From Arenimonas metalli CF5-1 (GTDB taxonomy: Bacteria > Pseudomonadota > Gammaproteobacteria > Xanthomonadales > Xanthomonadaceae): DNA of 64,000 bases. The stretch spans positions 1 to 64,000 of the forward strand of contig NZ_AVCK01000003.1 in assembly GCF_000747155.1 (NCBI RefSeq), in the 5' to 3' direction. Shown piece by piece: positions 1 through 7,369 of the stretch. A model generated the notes under the pieces. It searched no databases and was not told the DNA's origin. It saw nothing but the letters and a program-made list of their open reading frames with translations. Every line of letters starts with the position of its first letter. Positions within the stretch are counted from its first letter, which is position 1. A program made the translations under genes and the position numbers.

Positions 1-241
1 CGGCCGGCTCGATCAGCGCCACCACCGAGCCCTCGGACAGCTCGTCGCCGACCTTGACCTTCAGCTCGCGCACGATGCCGTCGAACGGCGCCGGCACTTC
101 CATCGTCGCCTTGTCCGATTCCAGCGTCACCAGGCCCTGGTCCTTCTTCACCACGTCGCCGGGCTGCACCAGCAGCTCGATCACGGGCACGTCCTTGTCG
201 TCGCCGATATCCGGCACCCGCGCTTCCTTAAGCTCGGCCAT
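1..241 (-). CDS. Lipoyl-domain N-terminus of a pyruvate dehydrogenase complex subunit (partial)
   Basis: The first 80 residues of a protein that continues beyond the left edge. It is a single biotinyl/lipoyl domain: the sequence begins MAELKEARVPDIGD and carries the lipoylated lysine in LESDKATMEVP near residue 45. Such domains carry acyl groups between the active sites of 2-oxoacid dehydrogenase complexes in the cytoplasm. In this bacterial group both the E2 acetyltransferase (aceF) and the E3 lipoamide dehydrogenase (lpdA) of the pyruvate complex start with a lipoyl domain, and 80 residues do not separate them. The MAE start and the wording around the lysine fit E2 slightly better. A weak AGGTGG ribosome site lies upstream. 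A structured, terminator-ended region precedes it at about 315-510. Confidence 0.85.
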   Translation of the reverse strand, partial: MAELKEARVPDIGDDKDVPVIELLVQPGDVVKKDQGLVTLESDKATMEVPAPFDGIVRELKVKVGDELSEGSVVALIEPA

Positions 242-314
242 GGTCCACCTGGGTTCCGCGAAATGAGTCCGCGCCCATTGTCCCCCGTTCGCCGACGACG
301 GCCAAGCGCCGGAC

Positions 315-340
315 AAAAAGAACCCCCGGGGTAACGGGGG
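315..340 (-). terminator. Intrinsic terminator, minus strand
   Basis: Read on the minus strand, a CCCCC/GGGGG stem with loop GTTACCCC is followed by TTCTTTTT. It lies 74 bases before the lipoyl-domain gene and would stop a transcript arising in the porin-lipoyl intergenic region. Confidence 0.65.
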
Positions 341-510
341 CCTTGGATTGGCGCAAACACCCTGGCGACGCGTGCTGTTCGCCGCCAGGCGAGGCCGGTA
401 ACGGCCCGAGCGCAATGTCACCCTTGGAGAGCAGGGCCAGTCTGGCCGCCACCGCGGCGACGATGCGCGTGCGGATGGTGACAGTGACTGCAGTCATGGA
501 CTGCCCCCGG
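315..510 (-). promoter_or_regulatory. Candidate structured leader or small RNA upstream of the lipoyl-domain gene
   Basis: The 404-base gap between the lipoyl gene and the divergent porin holds successive hairpins on the minus strand: GGCCA/TGGCC, GGCC/GGCC around a GTTA loop, CCTGGCG/CGCCAGG at about 361-389, then an intrinsic terminator at 315-340. No minus-strand gene lies upstream to own that terminator, so a minus transcript should start within about 500-620. An ATG at 497 behind GGGGG opens a frame rich in Thr, Val and Ile (MTAVTVTIRTRIV), but it has no stop before the terminator. Another frame is rich in His codons but has no start. Attenuator or stand-alone small RNA cannot be decided from the sequence. 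Confidence 0.35.
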
Positions 511-645
511 CGCCGGAAGTTCCCGGCGAGCCTGAATCGTTCACGCGACTTGGACGCCGGCCTCACCGGGGCTTGAAGCGGCGCTCGCGAGGATCGGCGG
601 GCCGGAAAGACCGGTCCCCCCGATAACCCCGCAAGGAGCCACCCC

Positions 646-1257
646 ATGCCCCGCATTGCCCTGATCGCCCTCGCGCTTGGCGGCGCGCTCGCCGCCACCG
701 GCGCCAACGCCCAGTCCTTCACCGCCACCCTCGGCTACCAGAACACCGACCCGAAGTCCGACAACGGCACGCTCGCCGGCGCCCGCGCCAGCGTCAACGA
801 TGACTGGAGCCTGACCGGCAGCTTCGCCTACGGCTTCAACGACAACTTCTCGGTCGAGCTGTGGAGCGGCCTGACCGCGTTCGAGCACGAAGTCTCGCTG
901 GCCGGCCTCGGCACCGTCGCCACCGTCGAGCACCGCCCGACCACGCTGAGCCTGAACTACCACTTCAACACCGACGGCCAGTTCCGCCCGTTCATCGGCG
1001 CCGGCTACGGCGTGGTCAACGTCTCGGGCGAGCAGAGCCGCGGCGCGCTGGCGGGCCTGGGCATCGACGGCGACAACGCCAACGGCCTGAGCCTGACGCT
1101 GGGCGCGGACGTGTACTTCAACGACAACTTCTTCGTGCGCGCCGACGTGCGCAAGCTCGACTTCGACACCGAAGTGACCGTCGAGACCCTGGGCAACGTC
1201 GGCACCGCCGAGGTCGACCCGCTGGTCTACGGCATCAGCGCCGGCTTCCGCTTCTGA
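646..1257 (+). CDS. ompW: OmpW-family outer membrane beta-barrel protein
   Basis: A 203-residue outer membrane protein with a signal peptide ending ANA-Q (about residues 1-22) and a C-terminal phenylalanine (GFRF), as needed for BAM-dependent barrel assembly. The body has OmpW-family signatures: DPKSDNGTLAG near the N-terminus, a TLSLNYHF strand, FRPFIGAGYGVV mid-protein and VDPLVYGISAGFRF at the end. OmpW proteins are eight-stranded barrels with a hydrophobic channel thought to pass small hydrophobic molecules. AAGGAG sits at the correct distance from the ATG. The gene is monocistronic and ends at a GC-rich hairpin. Confidence 0.88.
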   Translation: MPRIALIALALGGALAATGANAQSFTATLGYQNTDPKSDNGTLAGARASVNDDWSLTGSFAYGFNDNFSVELWSGLTAFEHEVSLAGLGTVATVEHRPTTLSLNYHFNTDGQFRPFIGAGYGVVNVSGEQSRGALAGLGIDGDNANGLSLTLGADVYFNDNFFVRADVRKLDFDTEVTVETLGNVGTAEVDPLVYGISAGFRF

Positions 1258-1270
1258 TCCACCGCTGAAA

Positions 1271-1304
1271 ACCCCCGGGGCGGCCCCACCGCCCGCCCCC
1301 GGGG
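1271..1304. terminator. GC-rich hairpin between convergent genes
   Basis: CCCCCGGGGCGG is followed by a near-complementary CCGCCCGCCCCCGGGG. There is no T-tract, but it sits exactly between the ends of the porin gene and the convergent EF-hand gene, so it probably limits read-through in both directions. Confidence 0.45.
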
Positions 1305-1314
1305 ACCCCGCGCT

Positions 1315-1839
1315 TCAGCCTTTGCGCTGGGCGCGCTGCGCGCGATGTTCCGCGCGCATCTGCTGGCGGTGCGCCTTCAGTTCGTCCGCGCTGATCTCGC
1401 CGTTCTTGTCGGCATCGATCACCGCGAAGTGCTCCGCCCAGCGCGGCATCTTGCTCCCCAGCTCGGCGCGGCTGATCGCGCCGTTGCCGTCGTCATCCAT
1501 GCCCTTGAAGAGGCCGCGCTGGTAGGCGTGCATCGTCCGCATGCGGTGATGGCGCTTGCCCTGCATGGCGTGGCGGCGCGCGTCGGCGATTTCAGTGCGC
1601 TCAAGCTCGCCGTCGCGGTTGGCGTCGATGCGGTCGAAGTTGCGCACCATGCGATCACCGAAGGCCTGGGCCTCGATGCGGTCCAGGCGGCCGTCGCGGT
1701 CCTTGTCGGCCTCGGCGAAGCGCGCCTCGGCCTTGGCCTGCCACTCGGCGCGGCGCGCCTCGCGGTCGGCGCCGGCGTCCTGCGCAAAGGCGAAGCCGCT
1801 GGCCAGGACCAGGGCGGTGCAGATCAGTGGCTTGAACAT
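1315..1839 (-). CDS. Secreted EF-hand calcium-binding protein
   Basis: A 174-residue protein with a signal peptide (MFKPLICTALVLASGFAFA-Q) and four EF-hand loops: DKDRDGRLDRIE, DANRDGELERTE, DDDGNGAISRAE and DADKNGEISADE. Each has Asp at positions 1, 3 and 5 (or Asn) and Glu at 12, so all four look able to bind Ca2+. The C-terminus is very basic (RAQRAQRKG). The start was chosen for the signal peptide and the GGGAG site upstream; longer in-frame extensions lack either. Such periplasmic EF-hand proteins are common in this group and have no assigned role beyond calcium binding. Confidence 0.85.
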   Translation of the reverse strand: MFKPLICTALVLASGFAFAQDAGADREARRAEWQAKAEARFAEADKDRDGRLDRIEAQAFGDRMVRNFDRIDANRDGELERTEIADARRHAMQGKRHHRMRTMHAYQRGLFKGMDDDGNGAISRAELGSKMPRWAEHFAVIDADKNGEISADELKAHRQQMRAEHRAQRAQRKG

Positions 1840-2014
1840 GTGGATCTCCCTCGTGGCGGCCCATTCCGCCCATGCCACCGAAAACGTGGCAACCCGGCAC
1901 GCGTTGACGGGGCGCGCGAGGCCGCGGGGCATCCGTTCAGCCTCGCCATGGCGCCGCTTGCCGCCGTCCGGGCGCTGCGGCATCGTTCCCCCGGCGCCCC
2001 CTGGAGAAACGCCG

Positions 2015-2875
2015 ATGAAGACGCGACTGCTCGCCCTCGCCCTGGTGATCCCGCTGGCTGCCTGCCGGCAGGAGGCGCCCGCGCCCGCCGCCGAGGCCCC
2101 GCCGCCGCCGCCGATGGCCACCGCGCCGGAACCGGCGCCCCCGGAAGACACCGCCGTGCCCACCGTGCCGCGCGCCTTCCTTTGCCGGGGCAACGAACCC
2201 TTCTGGTCGCTGGACATCACGGCCGACCGCGCCCTGCTCAAGACACCCGACGCCGAAACCGAACTGCAGGGCGAACTGGCGGCCGCCGACGGCGGCAGCT
2301 TCCGCTTCACCGGCGCGCCGGAAGGCAGCCCCGAGGAATCGGTGGCCACGCTCATCGCGCCGGGCCAGTGCTTCGACACCATGGCCGACGGCCCTGCGTT
2401 TCCCTTCAGTGCCCAGGCCAGCTTCGGCGGCGGCGCGCCGGTGAACGGCTGCTGCAGCGCCGAGATGGGCCTGGACCTCGACGCCGCGCCGGTGTTCGAG
2501 GCCGCCGGCAAGCCCGACACCGACTGGACGCGCCGCCTCGCCGAGCTCGACGAGGCGATCGGCCGCTGCGTCCAGGACGCGGGCGTGGTCACGGTGGCCG
2601 TCACCAGCGCCTGGCCGATGAACCGCGGCAAGGCCGGCGTGCGCCTGCGTGACCCGGGCGATGCCCGCTTCGACTGCATCGTCGACCTGGGCAGCGGCAA
2701 GATCGACAACGTCACGGCCGTCGCCGCCGACGACCGGGTGCCCAACGAAGGCCATCCGCTCTGGCTGCCGGCCGGCAACGGCCCGCCGATCCTCGGCTGC
2801 GGCCGGGTCGAGCGGGTGATGCTGGGCGGCGACGCCGTGGTGGGCTACCTGCACTACACCGACGGCTGCGGCTGA
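2015..2875 (+). CDS. Lipoprotein with COG3650-type domain
   Basis: A 286-residue lipoprotein. The signal peptide ends in the lipobox LAAC at about residue 17, followed by a Pro/Ala-rich linker to about residue 50. A domain starting FLCRGNEPFWSLDI matches the COG3650 family of envelope proteins, where the CxGNEPFW motif is the hallmark. A second part (about 180-286) has paired cysteines (DCIVDLG, ILGCG) and ends LHYTDGCG; I do not recognise it. Membership in the family is clear, the biochemical role is unknown. GGAGAA precedes the ATG. Confidence 0.7.
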   Translation: MKTRLLALALVIPLAACRQEAPAPAAEAPPPPPMATAPEPAPPEDTAVPTVPRAFLCRGNEPFWSLDITADRALLKTPDAETELQGELAAADGGSFRFTGAPEGSPEESVATLIAPGQCFDTMADGPAFPFSAQASFGGGAPVNGCCSAEMGLDLDAAPVFEAAGKPDTDWTRRLAELDEAIGRCVQDAGVVTVAVTSAWPMNRGKAGVRLRDPGDARFDCIVDLGSGKIDNVTAVAADDRVPNEGHPLWLPAGNGPPILGCGRVERVMLGGDAVVGYLHYTDGCG

Positions 2876-2885
2876 GGCCGCGGCG

Positions 2886-4211
2886 TCAGGCCGCGGGCAG
2901 CCCCAGCCGGGCGCAAAGGCCGCCCTCCGGCCCGGCGTCCAGCACGAGCTGGCCGCCGTATCCGGCGGCCAGGTCGGCCGTGATCGCGAGGCCCAGGCCG
3001 GTGCCGGGCGTGCGCTCATCGAGGCGCACGCCGCGCTGCAACGCCGCCTCGCGCTGGCCCGGCGGCAGGCCCGGGCCATCGTCGCGCACCTCGATCCACA
3101 GGCCGGCGGCGGCAAGGCCCGCCACCACGCGCACCTGTCCGCGCGCCCATTTGCAGGCGTTGTCGAGCAGGTTGCCGAGCATTTCCTCCAGGTCGTCCTC
3201 GGCGCCGCGGAAGCGCAGCGCCCCGGGCACCTGCACGTCCCATGACAGCGCCTTGGCGGCATGCGCGGCCTGCAGCAGGGGCTGCAGCCGCGCCACGGCC
3301 GCGGCGACGCCGGCGGCGCCGCGCAGGTCCACCGGCGTGCCGGCGGCCAGGTGCCGTTCGACCACGGTGCGCATGCGTGCGGTTTGTTCGGCCACCAACT
3401 CGGGCAGGTCGTGGCCCGGGCGCTGGGTGCCGGCGTCCAGCACGGCCAGCGGCGTTTTCAGCGCGTGTGCCAGGTCCTGCGAAGAGCGGCGCGCACGCGC
3501 GACCATGCGCTCGTGGTGCTCGAGCAACTGGTTGAGATGCTCGGCCAGTGGCATGACCTCGGTGGGCAGCGGTGCCGGATCCAGGCGCCGGGCCTCGCCG
3601 CTGCGTACTTTCGCCAGCCCGTTGCCGAGCCCGCGCAGCGGCTTCAGGCCATAGCGCACCTGCCCGGCCGCGGCCAGCGCCAGCCCGGCCGCCAGCAGCG
3701 CGAAGGACAGGCCGGCCAGCCAGCGGAATTCCTCGACCTCGCGGCGCAGGATGGCCTGGTCGCTCGCCACCCATACCCGCACCGGCGCGTCGACGCCCGG
3801 CAGCTGAATCGTGCGCTCGGCGCTGCGCAGCACCTGCCCGCGCGGGCCCGCCACTTCCCGGAGCCGCAGCGCGCCGTCGGTGGCGGCGACCGGGAGCACC
3901 GGCGCGAAGTCCCACATCGAGCGCGAGCGGAACGCCCCCGGCCCTTCGCCCACCTGCCAGTAGTGGCCGGAGAACACGCGCGCGTAGCGGCCGTCGGCGG
4001 GCTCGCGGCGCATCCGCACCTGGCCGTTGCCGTCGCGCGCCAGCACGCCGGCCACCGTCACCAGGTCATCGGCCAGGCGTCGGTCGAAGGCACCCAGCAC
4101 CGCGCGTTCGAAGGCCGCGCCCAGCAGCCACGCCGCCAGCAGCGAGGCGGCGGCGATGCCGGCGAGGCTGGCCAGCAGCAGGCGCCCGCGCAGCGAGCGC
4201 AGCGTCCTCAT
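2886..4211 (-). CDS. PhoQ-like sensor histidine kinase
   Basis: A 441-residue inner-membrane sensor kinase. There are membrane segments at about 10-32 and 165-187 around a periplasmic domain, followed by a HAMP-like linker. The phospho-acceptor motif is DLAHALKTPLAVL (His near 255), the form typical of PhoQ relatives. The ATPase domain has an N-box (GNLLDNACKWA), DDGPGLP and GTGLGLAI. It is the last gene of a PepSY-regulator-kinase operon and overlaps the regulator by four bases (ATGA). It likely phosphorylates the adjacent regulator. The input is unknown; PhoQ relatives sense divalent cations and cationic peptides. Confidence 0.88.
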   Translation of the reverse strand: MRTLRSLRGRLLLASLAGIAAASLLAAWLLGAAFERAVLGAFDRRLADDLVTVAGVLARDGNGQVRMRREPADGRYARVFSGHYWQVGEGPGAFRSRSMWDFAPVLPVAATDGALRLREVAGPRGQVLRSAERTIQLPGVDAPVRVWVASDQAILRREVEEFRWLAGLSFALLAAGLALAAAGQVRYGLKPLRGLGNGLAKVRSGEARRLDPAPLPTEVMPLAEHLNQLLEHHERMVARARRSSQDLAHALKTPLAVLDAGTQRPGHDLPELVAEQTARMRTVVERHLAAGTPVDLRGAAGVAAAVARLQPLLQAAHAAKALSWDVQVPGALRFRGAEDDLEEMLGNLLDNACKWARGQVRVVAGLAAAGLWIEVRDDGPGLPPGQREAALQRGVRLDERTPGTGLGLAITADLAAGYGGQLVLDAGPEGGLCARLGLPAA

Positions 4212-4870
4212 GGCGGGTCGCCCAGCACGAAGCCCTGGCCACGCAGCGTGCGCAGCAGGCCCGGCCCGAGCTTTCGCCGGATGCGGCTGATCAGCACGTC
4301 GAGCGCGTTCGAATCCGGGTCGAAGCCGCCTTCGTACACATGCTCGCCCAGCAAGCCGCGCGTGATCACCTTGCCCGGGTGGTGGATGAAGTAGGACAGG
4401 ATGCGGAATTCCTGCGCGGTCAGCGCCAGCGGCGCACCGTCGAGGCTGAAGCGCGACGTGTTCACGTCCAGCACCAGCGGCCCGCAGGCGAGTCGCGGAT
4501 GCGCATGCCCGGCGCTGCGGCGGATCAGCGCGCGCAGGCGCACGATCAATTCCTCCAGCTGGAAGGGCTTGGTGAGGTAATCGTCGGCGCCGGCGTTGAA
4601 GCCGGCCAGCTTGTCGTGCCAGCGGCTGCGCGCGGTCAGCACCAGCACCGGGAAGCCGCGCCCGGCGTCGCGCCAGCGGCCCAGCGCGGCCAGCCCGTCC
4701 ATGCCCGGCAGGCCCAGGTCGAGCACCGCGGCGTCGAACGCCTCGGTCTGGCCCAGGAATTCGGCCTCGTTGCCATCCGCGACCGCGTCGACCGCGAAGC
4801 CGGCCCCGGCCAGGGCCTCGGCGATGCGTGCGCGCAGCGTCGGGTCATCTTCCGCCAGCAGGATGCGCAT
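4208..4870 (-). CDS. OmpR/PhoB-family response regulator (PhoP-like)
   Basis: A 220-residue regulator. The receiver domain (1-115) has the acidic pair EDD near residue 7, the phospho-acceptor Asp in AVLDLGLPGMDG near 51, and TKPF with the conserved Lys near 101. A winged-helix DNA-binding domain (about 125-220) contains LTAQEFRILSYF and DSNALDVLISRIRRKL. It overlaps the upstream PepSY gene by one base (TGATG) and the kinase gene by four, so the three are translationally coupled. Such regulators bind direct or inverted repeats near promoters; a palindrome at 5201-5216 is a candidate site. Confidence 0.92.
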   Translation of the reverse strand: MRILLAEDDPTLRARIAEALAGAGFAVDAVADGNEAEFLGQTEAFDAAVLDLGLPGMDGLAALGRWRDAGRGFPVLVLTARSRWHDKLAGFNAGADDYLTKPFQLEELIVRLRALIRRSAGHAHPRLACGPLVLDVNTSRFSLDGAPLALTAQEFRILSYFIHHPGKVITRGLLGEHVYEGGFDPDSNALDVLISRIRRKLGPGLLRTLRGQGFVLGDPP

Positions 4871-5178
4871 CAGTCGTCGTCATCGTCATCGTCCACCTCG
4901 AGTTCGAGCAGGCGGCCGCTGCGGGCATCGTAGGTGAGTTCGACCACGCGGCCGTCCTCGCGCAGGATCTCGATCTCGTACTCGCCGTCGTCGAGCTCGA
5001 CCTCCAGCACCTCGCCCGGGTGCTCGCGTTCGGCCCGGGCGAGCAGGCGCTCGAGCGGCACGAACTCGCCGCGGCGCACGCCTTCGCGCGCGCGCCGCGA
5101 ATCGTCGTCCGCCTGCACGGGCACGTGCAGCGCGGCGACGGCGCCGGCGATCACCAGCAGGATGGGAAGCTTGGGCAT
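4870..5178 (-). CDS. Small periplasmic PepSY-domain protein
   Basis: A 102-residue protein with an N-terminal signal segment (about 1-23, ending VQA-D). One PepSY-type unit (about 40-95) contains YEIEILREDGRVVELTYDARSGRLL, the usual beta-hairpin pattern of the family (the string here spans residues about 67-91). The C-terminus is a run of seven aspartates that is also the end of the reading frame before the regulator. PepSY proteins bind or inhibit peptidases or act beside sensor kinases. Being first in the kinase operon suggests a feedback or sensing role for this two-component system. Confidence 0.8.
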   Translation of the reverse strand: MPKLPILLVIAGAVAALHVPVQADDDSRRAREGVRRGEFVPLERLLARAEREHPGEVLEVELDDGEYEIEILREDGRVVELTYDARSGRLLELEVDDDDDDD

Positions 5179-5200
5179 GCGCGCAGTGTGCCGGGAATCA

Positions 5201-5216
5201 TTAACGGCTCCGTTAA
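5201..5216. promoter_or_regulatory. Perfect palindrome TTAACGG-CT-CCGTTAA, candidate operator
   Basis: A 7-base inverted repeat separated by two bases, in the 124-base gap between the two divergent PepSY genes. It is A/T-richer than its surroundings. Its position suggests binding by the adjacent response regulator and control of both transcription units; that is inference. Confidence 0.5.
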
Positions 5217-5302
5217 CGACCCGATCATGGGCCTGTTAGGCGCGGTGCGGATAGTGGCGTCCACCGGCAACGACCGGACCCACCCACCGAAGGAGACACC
5301 CC

Positions 5303-5731
5303 ATGAAGACCCCCACCCTGCTGATCGCCCTCTCGCTCGCCTTCGCCGCCAGCGCGGCCTCCGCCCAGCCGGTCGGCAGCGCCGCCGACGCCACCGCCCG
5401 CCTGCAGGCAGCCGGCTACGCCGACGTCCGCGACCTCGAGTACGACGACGGCCTCTGGGAAGCCGAAGTGCGCCACGCCGACGGCCGCTGGCACGACGTG
5501 GCCCTCGACCCGGCCACCGGCGAGCTGATGGACGACCGCGGCGACCGCGGCCTGATGACCGCCGGCGACGTGATCGCCCGCCTCCAGGCCGCGGGCTTCA
5601 CCGAGGTGCGCGACCTCGACCTCGACGATGCCGTGTGGGAAGCGGACGCCCGCGGCAGCGACGGCCGCCGGGTCGAACTGCGCATCAACGCCCATTCCGG
5701 CCGCGTGATCTCGGAGGAGATCGACGACTGA
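5303..5731 (+). CDS. Periplasmic protein with two PepSY-like repeats
   Basis: A 142-residue protein with a signal peptide ending ASA-Q at about residue 21. The mature part is an internal duplication: RLQAAGYADVRDLEYDDGLW and RLQAAGFTEVRDLDLDDAVW (about residues 33 and 93), each followed by a DGR turn and a SGR/TGE hairpin, which is the PepSY fold. AGGAGA precedes the ATG. It is transcribed divergently from the PepSY-regulator-kinase operon and shares its intergenic palindrome, so it is probably a target of that system. It ends at a strong terminator. Confidence 0.8.
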   Translation: MKTPTLLIALSLAFAASAASAQPVGSAADATARLQAAGYADVRDLEYDDGLWEAEVRHADGRWHDVALDPATGELMDDRGDRGLMTAGDVIARLQAAGFTEVRDLDLDDAVWEADARGSDGRRVELRINAHSGRVISEEIDD

Positions 5732-5756
5732 CCGCCGCGCCAGGCGGAATCCCCGG

Positions 5757-5786
5757 ACGGGCCGCGAAAGCGGCCCGTTCCTTTTC
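5757..5786 (+). terminator. Intrinsic terminator after the PepSY gene
   Basis: A 9-base stem ACGGGCCGC/GCGGCCCGT is closed by a GAAA tetraloop and followed by TCCTTTTCC. Confidence 0.75.
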
Positions 5787-5961
5787 CGGCCCCGCGCCGG
5801 ATCAGCCACGCCCGCGGCCGGCGGGCCCGTCGGATTTCGCCCCCGGAGGGCGTAAAGTCCGTTTTCACCCGCAAGGTGTCGTTTTCGCCACTGCCGGGGG
5901 CGGCCCGCGGGGCGGACGCTGTGCCTACCCCGGGCCTCGCCCGATTCGCACGGAGCCACCC

Positions 5962-6375
5962 ATGAATCGCCTGCTGCTGGCCGCTCTGCTCTCCCTCGCC
6001 GGCCTGGCCCCCGCCAGCGCCGCCCCGCCCGCCGACGAAGCCATCTTCGTCGAGGGCAGCCGCTACGACGCCGTCCTCAGTGCCAGCCGCGGCGACTGGC
6101 GCCTGCTGCCGCTGACCGGCGCCGAAGTGCGCCTGCGCCTGGCCGAGGCCTGCCGCGCCGGCCCGACCCCGCCGCCCGGGCTGTGGCTGCTGAGCCAGGA
6201 CGCCGCCGGCCGCCCGCAGCTGGTCGCGCCCTCGGCGACGCCGCTGCCGGCCGGCCATCCCGGCCGCATCCCGCTGGTGGGCTGCGGCGATGCCGACACC
6301 GGCGCGCTGGCCGTGCCCGACGCGCTGTCGGACTGGCTGCGGCAGCATTCCGGAGCGATCTATGTCACGCGATGA
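5962..6375 (+). CDS. Small exported protein of unknown function
   Basis: A 137-residue protein with a clear signal peptide (MNRLLLAALLSLAGLAPASAA). The mature part has two cysteines (AEACRAGP and VGCGDAD), which could form a disulfide, and ends DWLRQHSGAIYVTR. I do not recognise the family. CGGAGCC lies upstream of the ATG. It overlaps the following GlxA-type regulator gene by 14 bases in another frame, so the two are probably co-transcribed and translationally coupled. Confidence 0.7.
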   Translation: MNRLLLAALLSLAGLAPASAAPPADEAIFVEGSRYDAVLSASRGDWRLLPLTGAEVRLRLAEACRAGPTPPPGLWLLSQDAAGRPQLVAPSATPLPAGHPGRIPLVGCGDADTGALAVPDALSDWLRQHSGAIYVTR

Positions 6376-7369
6376 GCAGCGCTTCACCGTCGGCCTGCTG
6401 GCGCTCGAGGGCGCCGTGCTCTCGAGCCTCACCGGCCCGATGGACATCCTGCGCATCGCCCAGAAGCTGGCCGAGGTGCGCGATCCGGGCACCCGCCTGC
6501 GCCTGGAGACCGTGCTGGTCGGCGCGCGGGGCCAGGCCACGGTGACCGGCAGCGGCGGCCTGTCGATCGGCCCGGTGCAGCCGCCCGAGGTCGCGCTCGA
6601 CCTGCTGCTGGTGCCGGGCTACATGCACTCCAGCGCCGGCGACATGGTCGACCAGCTGGCGGGCTTCGGCCCTGAGATCGCGCTGCTGCGGGCGATGCAC
6701 CTGCGCGGCGTGCCGATCGCCGCCAACTGCTGCGGCACCTTCCTGCTGGCGGAGGCGGGCCTGCTCGACGGCCGCCACGCCACCACCAGCTGGTGGCTGG
6801 ACGCCGCGTTCCGGCAGCGCTTCCCGCGGGTGAAGCTCGACATCGAGCGCATGGTGGTCGAGGACGGCGGCGTCACCACCACCGGCGCCAGCACCGCGGT
6901 GCTGAGCTACATCCTGCAGCTGCTGGCGCAGCGCGTGGACCCGGCGCTGGCCCAGCACACCGCGCGCATGATGCTGATCGACCCCGACCGGCAGAGCCAG
7001 GCGCCCTACATCAGCCTCGCGCTGACCGAACGGCCGCGGCATTCGCTGTCGGAGAAGGCCGAGCACTTCCTGCACAAGGAGCTGCACCGCGAGCTGAGCA
7101 TCAGCGAGCTGGCCGAGGCCTGCGGCACCAGCGAGCGCAGCCTGCTGCGGCATTTCCGCCAGCACTACGGCAGCACGCCGCTGGGCCACGTGCAGCACCT
7201 GCGGGTCGAGCGCGCCAAGGCGCTGCTCGAGACCACCTTGCTCAGCTTCGAGGAAATCGTCGAGCGCTGCGGCTACAGCGACGCCTCGAGCTTCCGCAAG
7301 CTGTTCAAGCGCGCCACCTCACTGACCCCGGCCGAGTACCGCGACCGTTTCCGGCTGCGCGCGGCCTGA
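6362..7369 (+). CDS. GlxA-type transcriptional regulator (DJ-1/PfpI domain plus AraC HTH)
   Basis: A 335-residue two-domain regulator. The N-terminal class I glutamine amidotransferase-like (DJ-1/PfpI) domain (about 1-190) has the nucleophile-elbow region NCCGTFLLAEAGLL and the following TTSWW characteristic of GlxA proteins. The C-terminal AraC HTH domain (about 230-330) has ISELAEACGTSERSLLRHF and FEEIVERCGYSDASSFRKLF. Such proteins usually activate catabolic genes in response to a small ligand, and the amidotransferase fold serves as sensor. The start at 6362 was chosen for GGAG at the correct distance. Its 3' end overlaps the convergent acyltransferase gene by 51 bases. Confidence 0.88.
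   Translation: MSRDEQRFTVGLLALEGAVLSSLTGPMDILRIAQKLAEVRDPGTRLRLETVLVGARGQATVTGSGGLSIGPVQPPEVALDLLLVPGYMHSSAGDMVDQLAGFGPEIALLRAMHLRGVPIAANCCGTFLLAEAGLLDGRHATTSWWLDAAFRQRFPRVKLDIERMVVEDGGVTTTGASTAVLSYILQLLAQRVDPALAQHTARMMLIDPDRQSQAPYISLALTERPRHSLSEKAEHFLHKELHRELSISELAEACGTSERSLLRHFRQHYGSTPLGHVQHLRVERAKALLETTLLSFEEIVERCGYSDASSFRKLFKRATSLTPAEYRDRFRLRAA

Noticed and set aside
345-497. Classical leader peptide for an amino-acid-controlled attenuator
   Set aside because: The Thr/Val/Ile frame has no stop before the terminator and the His-rich frame has no start codon; kept only as a structured region.
1315-2778. Long minus-strand open frame of 487 codons through the lipoprotein gene
   Set aside because: Only the last 174 codons are the EF-hand protein; the rest lies antisense to the lipoprotein and has no domain or start signal.
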